Below, one piece after another: positions 6,424 to 13,962 of a DNA stretch of 15,019 nucleotides; the first letter of the stretch is position 1; every line of letters begins with the position of its first letter. The stretch comes from an uncultured Clostridia bacterium (GTDB lineage Bacteria > Bacillota > Clostridia > TANB77 > CAG-508). A program made the position numbers and the translations under genes. The DNA lies in contig CANRPQ010000025.1 in assembly GCA_947632525.1 (NCBI GenBank), forward strand, positions 1 to 15,019. The letters run 5' to 3'. Below the pieces are notes generated by a model. It saw nothing but the letters and a program-made list of their open reading frames with translations, made no database searches and was not told where the DNA came from.

Positions 6424-6945
6424 ATGGCATATAGCTCAAGAATGGCAGGGTACCAATATGAAACGAGCCCAAGAAAATTAAAACCAGAATATGAGCCACC
6501 TAAAAATCCCTACTCAAAAAAGAAAAAATCTACGTTAAAGAAAAAACCAAAACAAAAATCAAAGCAAAAAAATAGCTTAAAGCCACACGCAAAAGCTGTG
6601 ATATACATTTTAGTAGGATTTAGTATTTTATTTGCCATAAGTTATAGAAACTCACTTATTACAAAACAATTTAATGAAAGGGAATCATTAAAAAAAGAGT
6701 TAGGTGTTATACAAAAAGAAAATGCACAATTAAAAATTAGTATTCAAAACAGCCTTAACTTAGCTAATATAGAAAAGTCAGCTAGTAGTAAGCTAGGAAT
6801 GAAAAAATTAGATGATTCTCAAAAAGTATATGTTAATCTTCCTAAAAAAGACTATGTAGAGCCAGCAAGTGAGCAAGTAGTAGTAACAGAAGAAAAAAGT
6901 TGGTTCCAACAAATAATTGATAAAATTACAAATTCATTTTTTTAA
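6424..6945 (+). CDS. ftsL: Cell division protein FtsL
   Basis: This 173-residue bitopic protein follows rsmH where ftsL is expected. It has a long Lys/Pro-rich cytoplasmic tail (residues 1-57) and one membrane segment at about 58-74 (AVIYILVGFSILFAISY). An extracytoplasmic coiled coil follows at about 80-112, then the FtsL-like 'SASSKLGMKKL' motif and an acidic C-terminus. FtsL joins the FtsB/DivIC and PBP subcomplex that activates septal peptidoglycan synthesis. The ATG at 6424 is preferred because AAAGGAGG at 6408-6415 sits 8 bp upstream; a GTG at 6415 overlaps that site. Sequence conservation in this family is low, so position and topology carry much of the call. Normally a PBP gene follows directly, but here it lies 4.2 kb downstream. 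Confidence 0.85.
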   Translation: MAYSSRMAGYQYETSPRKLKPEYEPPKNPYSKKKKSTLKKKPKQKSKQKNSLKPHAKAVIYILVGFSILFAISYRNSLITKQFNERESLKKELGVIQKENAQLKISIQNSLNLANIEKSASSKLGMKKLDDSQKVYVNLPKKDYVEPASEQVVVTEEKSWFQQIIDKITNSFF

Positions 6946-6953
6946 ATTATAAT

Positions 6954-7112
6954 AATCATGCATTAGTAGAATAACGTTTGACCTTGCTGTCACACCTTCT
7001 ATTGTGCACAAGAAATCAAAGATTTCTTGGCACGGAATAAAAGAGAGGTGCTTCATGCTCGCTTCGCTCAAACACTGTGCGGTCTGCACTTTTATTCTAC
7101 TAATGCATGATT
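6954..7112. mobile_element. MITE-like element with perfect 21-bp terminal inverted repeats
   Basis: The 21 bp at 6954-6974 (starting AATCATGCATTAG) are repeated as a perfect reverse complement at 7092-7112. The 117-bp interior has higher G+C than the neighbourhood and its own hairpins, such as CAAGAAATC at 7009-7017 with GATTTCTTG at 7021-7029. It carries no plausible gene; the open frame crossing it lacks a ribosome-binding site. Size and structure fit a miniature inverted-repeat element or a structured dispersed repeat. I see no convincing target-site duplication. It begins 8 bp after the ftsL stop and might also act as its terminator. Confidence 0.55.
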
Positions 7113-7228
7113 TTAATAAATTTGCTTTTTCTCAACAACAATTAATATACCCAGCAATGTCACTCCTACTACACTTAATACAATTCCCTACTTCAAATAC
7201 GGAGTCTCATATATTAGCCTGATTAATT
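7113..7228. other. Non-coding spacer with no recognised signals
   Basis: Between the inverted-repeat element and the terminator I see no supported ORF, promoter or repeat. Its composition is intermediate between the AT-rich genes upstream and the GC-richer gene downstream. Confidence 0.4.
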
Positions 7229-7268
7229 AACAAAACAAGCCTAGCTTTTATGCTAGGCTTGTTTTGTT
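7229..7268. terminator. Bidirectional terminator between the ftsL side and the reverse-strand gene
   Basis: A 17-bp perfect stem (7229-7245 with 7252-7268; inner part AAGCCTAGC/GCTAGGCTT) closes on a 6-nt loop. The stem base is A-rich on one side and T-rich on the other, so it can end transcripts from either direction. It lies 41 bp past the stop of the reverse-strand gene. Confidence 0.8.
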
Positions 7269-7308
7269 GAGAAGAACAATTAGCTCTTCATTGGAAAATT
7301 TTACATAC

Positions 7309-7932
7309 TTAATCAACCTTCTCCTCGGTGCCAATGAGTTTCCATGGGTCACTCTTCGTCCCTGAACCCTCTTTTAACTGGATTTTAGACTTAAGATAAA
7401 CTGCGGGACGAACCCCGTAGCATCCGTTGAGCTCATCGCTATACGGACTAACTAAGGGTCTGCTGTTCGCATAGACAACATCAACAACACTGCCGTCCAC
7501 GTAACCAAACCCCCAGCAAGCATAGTCATAGCAGGTAACGACTGCAGCCGAGCCTAGCCAATATGATTCTCTTGTAACATATTTTCTGCCTATTTCCTTT
7601 TGCATTTCTTCTGTCATAGGTATAACTTTCTTGCTAAAGTGCGGATTAGAATAGGCGCTTCGGCATAATGTATCCATCGCTAATAACCCTTCTTTATAGC
7701 CAGTTCCTCCTTGAAGCCATAGCGCGCTCGTGGGCTTCGAGGCAATCAAGACCAAGTCCCCTTGGAACTTATCAAGCCTCCAACCAAGCTCTTCTGTTTC
7801 AAATTTTTGGTCTTCTTTCCAGCCAGTTTGTTCTCCTGTCAGAACACATCTTCCCAATTTTGGTCTATAGTCAACATAGTCTCCTATCTTGACTATTCCT
7901 TGCCGTAGGGCTTCTTCCAAAGTTATTGACAT
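7309..7932 (-). CDS. DUF6273-like protein of unknown function (207 aa), atypical codon use
   Basis: The product begins MSITLEEALRQGIVKIGDYV and contains 'GWRLDKFQGDLVLIAS' (about 50-65), 'YWLGS' (124-128), 'GYVDGSVV' and the C-terminal 'GVRPAVYLKS' (173-182). This pattern, a trimming 'IGDYVDY' start and a 'YWLGS...GVRPAVYLKS' end, resembles the DUF6273 group of C-type-lectin-like domains common in gut Clostridia. No enzymatic role is known to me. Unlike many such domains it has no signal peptide, prepilin leader or membrane anchor here, so it is probably cytoplasmic. The ATG is preceded by AGGAGG at 7941-7946 (reverse strand). Local G+C is about 42-48% by hand count of three lines, against about 30% in flanking genes. 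It is transcribed against the dcw cluster from its own consensus promoter and looks horizontally acquired. Confidence 0.7.
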   Translation of the reverse strand: MSITLEEALRQGIVKIGDYVDYRPKLGRCVLTGEQTGWKEDQKFETEELGWRLDKFQGDLVLIASKPTSALWLQGGTGYKEGLLAMDTLCRSAYSNPHFSKKVIPMTEEMQKEIGRKYVTRESYWLGSAAVVTCYDYACWGFGYVDGSVVDVVYANSRPLVSPYSDELNGCYGVRPAVYLKSKIQLKEGSGTKSDPWKLIGTEEKVD

Positions 7933-7989
7933 AATTTTTGCCTCCTGTCGTAGTTGATTTTGTAATTTGTTTTATAGTATGCTAAATAA

Positions 7990-8001
7990 CTTTCCTCCTT
8001 T
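7990..8001 (-). promoter_or_regulatory. Orphan Shine-Dalgarno sequence in the leader (STAB-SD candidate)
   Basis: The reverse-strand leader carries AAAGGAGGAAAG, a very strong anti-16S match, about 60 nt before the true start codon. No ATG, GTG or TTG lies at a usable distance behind it. Such orphan sites in Bacillus leaders bind 30S subunits and protect mRNA from 5' decay; that role here is inferred. Confidence 0.5.
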
Positions 8002-8046
8002 ACCTATTAAATTTTTAATTTGGTAAATATAATTGTGAATGTATAT

Positions 8047-8075
8047 ATTATATATTGCCTTATGTAAATTGTCAA
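8047..8075 (-). promoter_or_regulatory. Full-consensus sigma-A promoter of the 207-aa gene
   Basis: On the reverse strand TTGACA (8075-8070) and TATAAT (8052-8047) are separated by exactly 17 bp, a perfect consensus match. Transcription would start near 8040, giving a leader of about 108 nt. Confidence 0.88.
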
Positions 8076-8150
8076 TCTACTAAGTTTATAAAAAATAAGA
8101 ACAACCCACTGCATTAGTATAATGATAGAATGAAAGTGCACCATTAAATA

Positions 8151-8179
8151 TTGACTTGAATTTTTATATGTAATAAAAT
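8151..8179 (+). promoter_or_regulatory. Promoter of the DHHW-MBOAT operon
   Basis: TTGACT at 8151-8156 and TAAAAT at 8174-8179 are 17 bp apart. This promoter is divergent from the reverse-strand one, with about 75 bp between the two -35 boxes. Confidence 0.7.
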
Positions 8180-8210
8180 AAATAAAAAAATAAAACAAAG
8201 GGGAAACTAC

Positions 8211-9602
8211 ATGGGAAAGCATTCAGTTGAAAAGAAATCAAATGATAAAATAATAAAAAGAATAAAAGAACAGCATTATAAAGAAAGCAGAAAAGTTAAT
8301 AGTAGGCAAAATACTGAAATAAAAAAGAAAAATATTATTATTAATTTAATTTTTGTAATGGCAAGTTTTGTTGTAATATTTGGATTTTGCATTGGAATTA
8401 TGATTAGAGGTCAAAGGGATCAATCTGTTATAGAGAATAGGGCATTAACCAAATTTCCAAAGTTTAGCTTAGCTGATTTTTTCAGTGGAAAATATCAAAA
8501 AGACTTAGAAAGCAGTTTATCAGATCAAATGGTTGGGGGACAGACTATTAAAGAAAAAATAACAAGTGGCAAAGCGGAAAAGGTAACAGATTTACAGACT
8601 AAAATATTAGCTAATTTAAATATATCAGAAAGTAATGTACAAAACAAAGATGAGCAAGAACAAAATAAGCAAGAGCAAAATGTTCAAGAACAAGAAAAAC
8701 CCAAAGAGGTTAGAAATATAAAGTATATTCCAATATCTGGTGGAACTGTGTATCATTACGGTGATTCACCATATATGGTATTTAAATGTAGGTCACTAAA
8801 AAATAATAAAGACAAAATTAAAAAAATGGCAACATCTTATCAAAAGCATTTTGAAGGAATTGATTCATATTTTTATTTTGTTAATACTAGCAAATCAATA
8901 GACTTTAACAAAGTTGATGATACTGAAAATGAATTTTTAACATATATTAAACAAGTATTTACAGACTTTAAATGTGACGGATTAAAAATTAGTAGCTATG
9001 ACCAGTATAAAGAATATTTTTATCAAACAGATCATCACTGGAATTATAAAGGTTCATATCAAGGATATAAAGATGTAATAAATTTATTATTACCAGGTGA
9101 GGATGTTCTAGAGCCAATTGAGACTAAAACTTTTCCTGTATATTACTATGGCTCAAATGCAAGAACAACTGCAGTATATACTAATAAAGAAAAATTTACA
9201 GTATATGATTTTAAATTTCCAAAACATACTGTATATGTAAATGGATATTTATCAGGTTATGGCAATAGAGATATGTACTATAATAATGGCTATTCTACAG
9301 AAAAGGGATACAACCACTATGGCGCATTTTATGGTGGAGACTATGCAGAAGTAGTATTTGACTTTAATCAACCGGAAAAAGAAAATCTGCTAGTTATTGC
9401 ACCTTCTTACTCTAATGCAATTGATAGATTAGTAGCCAGTCATTTTAATAAAACATATTATATTGACTTAAGACATTATCAAAATCAATTTGGAAAAACA
9501 TTTAATCCAGAAGAATATTGCAAAAAGAACAAAATAGATAAATTTTTATTATTAATTAGTATAGACCATTTAACAAATGGAAACTTTCAATTAGCAAACT
9601 AA
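8211..9602 (+). CDS. DHHW-family membrane-anchored protein, partner of the MBOAT acyltransferase
   Basis: This 463-residue protein has a Lys-rich cytoplasmic start and one membrane segment at about 41-66. A Gln/Glu/Lys-rich low-complexity linker covers about 145-170, and the rest is extracytoplasmic. It carries the diagnostic D-H-H-W at residues 274-277 (YQTDHHWNYKG) and, near the C-terminus, 'APSYSNAIDRL' with Ser399 and 'YYIDLRHY'. DHHW proteins are SGNH-like, related to AlgX/AlgJ, and are typically encoded beside an MBOAT protein; the pair is thought to transfer acyl groups to extracellular polymers. The usual acidic residue before the Ser appears to be Pro398. The ATG is preceded by AAAGGGGAAA at 8196-8205. 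The MBOAT gene follows 48 bp downstream, so they form an operon. The substrate polymer is not evident. Confidence 0.85.
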   Translation: MGKHSVEKKSNDKIIKRIKEQHYKESRKVNSRQNTEIKKKNIIINLIFVMASFVVIFGFCIGIMIRGQRDQSVIENRALTKFPKFSLADFFSGKYQKDLESSLSDQMVGGQTIKEKITSGKAEKVTDLQTKILANLNISESNVQNKDEQEQNKQEQNVQEQEKPKEVRNIKYIPISGGTVYHYGDSPYMVFKCRSLKNNKDKIKKMATSYQKHFEGIDSYFYFVNTSKSIDFNKVDDTENEFLTYIKQVFTDFKCDGLKISSYDQYKEYFYQTDHHWNYKGSYQGYKDVINLLLPGEDVLEPIETKTFPVYYYGSNARTTAVYTNKEKFTVYDFKFPKHTVYVNGYLSGYGNRDMYYNNGYSTEKGYNHYGAFYGGDYAEVVFDFNQPEKENLLVIAPSYSNAIDRLVASHFNKTYYIDLRHYQNQFGKTFNPEEYCKKNKIDKFLLLISIDHLTNGNFQLAN

Positions 9603-9650
9603 AATTAAAAAATCTTAAATTCAAATATAGAACGAAGGGAAACAAAAAAT

Positions 9651-11048
9651 ATGGTATTTAGTAGCTTCACATTTTTATTTATATTTTTACCATTAGTGCT
9701 TTTAACGTATTTTTTAGTGAAAAAACGTAAATATAGAAATATTGTATTACTAATTTTTTCTCTTATATTTTATGCATGGGGAGAACCAGTATATGTAATA
9801 TTAATGCTACTTTCTATTATAGTAAACTATTTTATTGCACTAAAAATAGAAAAATTAAAATACAGCAAAAAGAAATGGATGATTATTGATATTATTTTCA
9901 ATTTGGGAATTATAGGTTTCTTCAAATATGGAAATTTTATAATACAAAATATAAATTCTATTTTTCATAGTAATATAGGCGAAATGAACTTAGCATTGCC
10001 AATAGGTATTAGTTTTTATACATTCCAAGTTTTGTCATATGTAATTGATGTATATAGAAAAACCGTACCAGCACAAAAAAATATTATAAACTTAGGAATG
10101 TATATTACACTATTCCCACAATTAATTGCTGGACCAATTGTTAGGTACGAAACAATTGCAGATGAAATAGAAAATAGAAAAGAATCCTTTAGCGAAGTAG
10201 TAATTGGGCTAAAAAGGTTTTTTATAGGACTTGGTAAAAAAGTATTAATTGCTAATCAAATGGCACTCATAGCAGACACAATATATGCCGGAGATTTAGC
10301 AAATACAGGCACAGTTAGCCTTTGGCTTGCTGCTATTAGCTACACTTTACAAATTTATTTTGACTTTAGCGGGTATTCAGATATGGCAATTGGACTTGGA
10401 AGAATGTTTGGATTCCACTTTTTAGAGAACTTTAATTACCCATACATTGCTAAAAATATAACAGATTTTTGGAGAAGGTGGCACATATCACTTTCTACAT
10501 GGTTTAGAGACTATGTTTACATACCACTTGGTGGAAATCGAGTTAGTAAATTGAAATGGCTTAGAAATATTTTAATAGTATGGCTATTAACAGGATTATG
10601 GCATGGAGCATCTTGGAACTTTGTTATATGGGGAATATACTATGGAGTAATTCTTATTATAGAAAAGGTATTTTTAGGAAAACTTATTGATAAACTACCA
10701 AAATTTTTACAACATTTTTATGCATTATTCTTTATAATTATTGGCTGGGTGATATTCCGAGTAGAAGATTTTTCACAAATGGGAATGGTGTTACAAAAAA
10801 TGTTTGTTTATTGTAGCTCAGGAATTATAGATAATATTGTATTAAACTTTGATATATTCTCATCTTTACCATATATATTAATTGGAATTATTGGAAGTAT
10901 GCCAATATTAGCAAAAATAAATAAAAAAACAAAAGAAAAGGTTTCATACAATGTGATATCTAATATATACACCTTTGGTGTATTTGCTTTATCAGTATGT
11001 TTCTTATTAGTAGCTACATATAATCCATTTATATATTTTAGATTTTAA
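9651..11048 (+). CDS. MBOAT-family O-acyltransferase (AlgI/DltB-like)
   Basis: This 465-residue polytopic membrane protein opens 'MVFSSFTFLFIFLPLVLLTYF', typical of the AlgI/PatA/DltB branch. Conserved motifs are 'LFPQLIAGPIVRY' (154-166), 'FDFSGYSDMAIGLGRMFGF' (237-255), 'FWRRWHISLSTWFRDYVYIPLGG' (283 region; His278) and 'TGLWHGASWNF' with the presumed catalytic His318. MBOAT proteins move an acyl group, usually acetyl, across the membrane to an extracytoplasmic acceptor. The upstream DHHW protein is the expected partner, and no dltA or dltC is present, so D-alanylation of teichoic acid is less likely than O-acetylation of a wall or secreted polysaccharide. The ATG is preceded by AAGGGA at 9636-9641. 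The gene lies where the PBP gene would normally follow ftsL. Confidence 0.92.
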   Translation: MVFSSFTFLFIFLPLVLLTYFLVKKRKYRNIVLLIFSLIFYAWGEPVYVILMLLSIIVNYFIALKIEKLKYSKKKWMIIDIIFNLGIIGFFKYGNFIIQNINSIFHSNIGEMNLALPIGISFYTFQVLSYVIDVYRKTVPAQKNIINLGMYITLFPQLIAGPIVRYETIADEIENRKESFSEVVIGLKRFFIGLGKKVLIANQMALIADTIYAGDLANTGTVSLWLAAISYTLQIYFDFSGYSDMAIGLGRMFGFHFLENFNYPYIAKNITDFWRRWHISLSTWFRDYVYIPLGGNRVSKLKWLRNILIVWLLTGLWHGASWNFVIWGIYYGVILIIEKVFLGKLIDKLPKFLQHFYALFFIIIGWVIFRVEDFSQMGMVLQKMFVYCSSGIIDNIVLNFDIFSSLPYILIGIIGSMPILAKINKKTKEKVSYNVISNIYTFGVFALSVCFLLVATYNPFIYFRF

Positions 11049-11164
11049 TATTGCTATTTAGCTAAAATAAACAAGCTTACCTTAGTCTTTTTTCGATTTT
11101 TATGAATAAAAATAAGAAAAGAATACTTAAATCTTAAAGAAAAAAGAAAGGTAAAAGTACAAAA

Positions 11165-13048
11165 ATGAAAATTCCTAAAAAAAGCTTTAGAGATATTTTA
11201 AATAAAAAGCAGATATTAAAACTTAAAAAGAAAAAGAAAGAAGAAATTATAAACCCTAAAAAGGAACAAAAAATAGCGCAAAAAGGAATAAAAAAGAAAT
11301 TTAAAAAACAGCTAAAAAATCCAAAAATAAAAATAGAAGAAAAAACAGGAAGTGTAACTAGAAAAAAGAGAATGAGAAACGAAATTGTTATTTTGTGGCT
11401 CATTTTGTTAGGCCTTACAATTCGTATTGGTTGGATACAATTTGGAGAAGGCTCTAAATTACAGTCTATGGCATATACACAACAAACGCTAGATAGAAGC
11501 ATTAATCCACGAAGGGGTACTATATATGATAGTACGGGAAAAACAATTTTGGCAGTAAGCAGTACAGTTGAAACTATAACAGTAAATCCAGGAAATATTG
11601 CAAAAGAAAATAAAGAAAAAGTTGCTAGAGAGTTAAGTGATGTTTTTGAATTGGACTATGAAAACGTATTAAAAAAAGTAAATAAAAGAAGTTCAATTGA
11701 AACTATTGCTAAAAAAGTAGATAAGGAAAAAACAAAAGAATTAAGGCTATGGCTAAAAGATAATAATATTACAACAGGTGTAAATATAGATGAAGATACC
11801 AAAAGATATTATCCATATAATAATTTAGCTTCACAACTAATTGGATTTTCAGGAAGTGACAATCAGGGGTTAGACGGAATAGAGGCAGTTTATGATGAAC
11901 AACTAAAGGGCCAAAAAGGAAAAATAGAAAGACTTACAGATGCAAAAGGTGGAGACATAGAAGATGTACATGAAAACTACGTAGAAGCAATAGACGGAAA
12001 TGACTTAATATTAAGTATAGATGCTACTATTCAAGGAATTGCAGAAAAGTACTTAAAAGAGGTTTGTATTGATAATAAATGTACAGACGGCGGAAATATC
12101 ATTATTATGAACCCTAAAACAGGTGATGTTTTAGCTATGGCAGGATATCCAAATTACAACTTAAATGAGCCATTTGAGCCTTCTACAGACGAACTAAAAG
12201 AGTCATGGAATAGTATGTCGCAAGCAGATAGAAATAAGTCAATGATGTCATTATGGAGAAACAAGGCAGTAAGTGATACATATGAGCCAGGTTCAGTATT
12301 TAAATTAGTTACAGCCTCAGCATCATTACAAGAGGGAATTACTACACCAGATAAAGAAGGAGAATTTTGCTGCACAGGTGGAATTGAAATTGCAGGAGTT
12401 AGAATTAAATGTTGGAGATATTATAGACCCCATGGGCCAGAATCTTTAAGGCAAGCACTTATGAATTCATGTAACCCTGTATTTATTGGCCTAGGCCAGA
12501 AATTGGGTGTACACACCTATTTTAGCTATCTAAAAAAATTTGGACTATTAAATCCAACAGGTATAGACCTTCCAGGGGAAGCTACTAGTATCTTCTTAAA
12601 AGAAAATAAAGTAGGACCAGTAGAACTTGCTACATATGCATTTGGACAGAGATTTGAAATCACTCCAATTCAACTTGCAACAGCAGTTAGTACAATTGCA
12701 AATGGCGGTGTTAAAATTACCCCTAGAGTAGTTAAGCAGATTATTGATAGTAAAACAGGGGAAATAATAGATATACCAGTCAAATTAGGAGAAAGAGTTA
12801 TATCAGATGAACATGCAAAGGAAATTCTTAGCATGATGGAAAGTGTTGTTGCAGAGGGAACAGGAAAAAACGCACAAGTAGTAGGATATAGAGTAGGTGG
12901 AAAAACAGGTACTTCAGAAGACGGTGTTAACACAAATAAATATATTGCATCTTTCTGTGGTGTAGCACCTATTTCAGACCCACAAGTTGTAGCTTTAATT
13001 ACATTATACAATCCTACAGGTGAGGGGGGACACCAAGGAGGTGCGTGA
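11165..13048 (+). CDS. FtsI/SpoVD-type penicillin-binding protein, 3' end truncated
   Basis: The 627-residue product is a class B PBP. It has an extremely basic cytoplasmic tail (residues 1-72, about 26 Lys), one membrane segment at about 73-93 and a dimerisation domain beginning 'INPRRGTIYD'. A transpeptidase domain follows with S377-x-x-K380 (PGSVFK), S435-C-N437 and K580-T-G-T583. It cross-links peptidoglycan; the neighbours mraZ, rsmH and ftsL suggest septal or spore-wall synthesis. All catalytic motifs are present, but the protein stops right after 'LYNPTGEGGHQGG', where the family continues with 'G-V-A-A-P' and a last helix, and in SpoVD with PASTA domains. No other frame continues the homology, and a sortase gene ends only 19 bp away on the other strand. 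The N-terminal ATG has AAAGGT upstream. The truncation is either a rearrangement or an assembly junction. Confidence 0.88.
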   Translation: MKIPKKSFRDILNKKQILKLKKKKKEEIINPKKEQKIAQKGIKKKFKKQLKNPKIKIEEKTGSVTRKKRMRNEIVILWLILLGLTIRIGWIQFGEGSKLQSMAYTQQTLDRSINPRRGTIYDSTGKTILAVSSTVETITVNPGNIAKENKEKVARELSDVFELDYENVLKKVNKRSSIETIAKKVDKEKTKELRLWLKDNNITTGVNIDEDTKRYYPYNNLASQLIGFSGSDNQGLDGIEAVYDEQLKGQKGKIERLTDAKGGDIEDVHENYVEAIDGNDLILSIDATIQGIAEKYLKEVCIDNKCTDGGNIIIMNPKTGDVLAMAGYPNYNLNEPFEPSTDELKESWNSMSQADRNKSMMSLWRNKAVSDTYEPGSVFKLVTASASLQEGITTPDKEGEFCCTGGIEIAGVRIKCWRYYRPHGPESLRQALMNSCNPVFIGLGQKLGVHTYFSYLKKFGLLNPTGIDLPGEATSIFLKENKVGPVELATYAFGQRFEITPIQLATAVSTIANGGVKITPRVVKQIIDSKTGEIIDIPVKLGERVISDEHAKEILSMMESVVAEGTGKNAQVVGYRVGGKTGTSEDGVNTNKYIASFCGVAPISDPQVVALITLYNPTGEGGHQGGA

Positions 13049-13067
13049 GTAATTTTAACGCTACAAA

Positions 13068-13871
13068 CTAAGATTTTCTTCCAACTATTGCAAACCTTCC
13101 ATCTTTAGTGTGATAAGCACAAGTAGAAAGTGTAATTAACTGATCTCCATATTTTGCAGTTTTGCCAGTATCATATATTGATGCCTTTTTTGCATTTTTA
13201 ACAAAATCATTATACTCTTTTTCATTTTTACTATTTACAAAGTAATAATATCTAAATACATTTTTTTCATTCTGATAATATACTCTTGAATAAAATACAG
13301 CTATAATTTCATACTCTGCATCTTCCTTATCTGTAGTAAATCTTATATTAGGATTTTTATCATAAAAACTTTTATTAGTATATTTCATTAAATCACTAAA
13401 TAGCATATCATGACCATACATTAGTAAATTACTGCTAGGTGGACTCCATATATAATCCTTATCTAAAAAAATTGAACCATTTATTGAATATTGTTTTTTA
13501 TAATTATGTGTTAAATAAAAAGAATTATCTGAAGCTTGCAAAACAGGATAATTTATATTTGTATTTTCAATCTGTATCCAACCAACTATATCAGAATTAT
13601 CCTTTTGCAACTTTTCTACCTTAACCATTCTTTCAGTTTTAACTTCTTTTATGTCATCTTGCTTTTCAATATTTTCCGTATTTTGTGGTTCAATATTTTC
13701 ATCTTCTACAGTATTTTCAACAGCAATCTCATTTAATAAATTACTTTCCTTTTTTATTGAATAAATATCATAACAATATTTTAGAATATATAGAATAGAA
13801 AATATCATACATAATTCTAAAATTATGTAGAATACACTTTTAAAAATTTTTTTATTTTTTTTAAAATCCAT
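13068..13871 (-). CDS. srtB: Class B sortase
   Basis: The 267-residue protein has an N-terminal membrane anchor (about residues 10-35), a charged linker and a sortase domain. Counting from the chosen Met, the catalytic residues are His154 in 'MYGHDM', Cys251 in 'ITLSTC' and Arg259 in 'DGRFAIVGR'. The spacing and the 'LSTCAYHTKDGRF' motif fit class B. Sortases cleave a C-terminal P-x-T-G-type signal and attach the protein to peptidoglycan. The ATG at 13871 is preferred over an upstream TTG at 13886, because GGAG lies 7 bp before it. The gene is downstream of a surface-protein gene carrying such a signal and converges on the truncated PBP gene with no terminator between them. Confidence 0.9.
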   Translation of the reverse strand: MDFKKNKKIFKSVFYIILELCMIFSILYILKYCYDIYSIKKESNLLNEIAVENTVEDENIEPQNTENIEKQDDIKEVKTERMVKVEKLQKDNSDIVGWIQIENTNINYPVLQASDNSFYLTHNYKKQYSINGSIFLDKDYIWSPPSSNLLMYGHDMLFSDLMKYTNKSFYDKNPNIRFTTDKEDAEYEIIAVFYSRVYYQNEKNVFRYYYFVNSKNEKEYNDFVKNAKKASIYDTGKTAKYGDQLITLSTCAYHTKDGRFAIVGRKS

Positions 13872-13897
13872 ATTTAATCTCCACAAATAATATTTAA

Positions 13898-13934
13898 ATG
13901 CCTACATTATTTTCTACTTTTATAATGTAGGCAT
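13898..13934 (-). terminator. Hairpin between the surface-protein and sortase genes
   Basis: A 13-bp perfect stem (ATGCCTACATTAT at 13898-13910 with its complement at 13922-13934) has an 11-nt loop. It lies 29 bp after the stop of the surface-protein gene on the reverse strand. The flanking run is T/A-mixed, so termination may be partial and some transcript may reach srtB. Confidence 0.65.
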
Positions 13935-13962
13935 ATTTTAAAACTTCATACTAAAATAAAAA

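Noticed and set aside
7004..7222. 72-codon open frame crossing the inverted-repeat element
   Set aside because: It has no ribosome-binding site, runs through the terminal repeat, and shows no recognisable protein pattern.
7668..7892. Forward open frame inside the reverse-strand 207-aa gene
   Set aside because: It is a shadow of the supported reverse-strand gene, without its own ribosome-binding site or family pattern.
7309..7932. Diversity-generating retroelement target
   Set aside because: The C-type-lectin-like end invites this idea, but there is no reverse transcriptase and no template repeat in the window, and the C-terminal codons show no enrichment of variable adenine positions.
9651..11048. 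dltB of a D-alanylation operon
   Set aside because: No dltA, dltC or DltD-type gene is adjacent; the partner has a DHHW motif, which fits O-acylation pairs instead.
13020..13035. Frameshift at the run of six G in the PBP gene
   Set aside because: The expected residues GEGGHQGG continue in the same frame after the run, so the reading frame is intact there; the problem begins further downstream.
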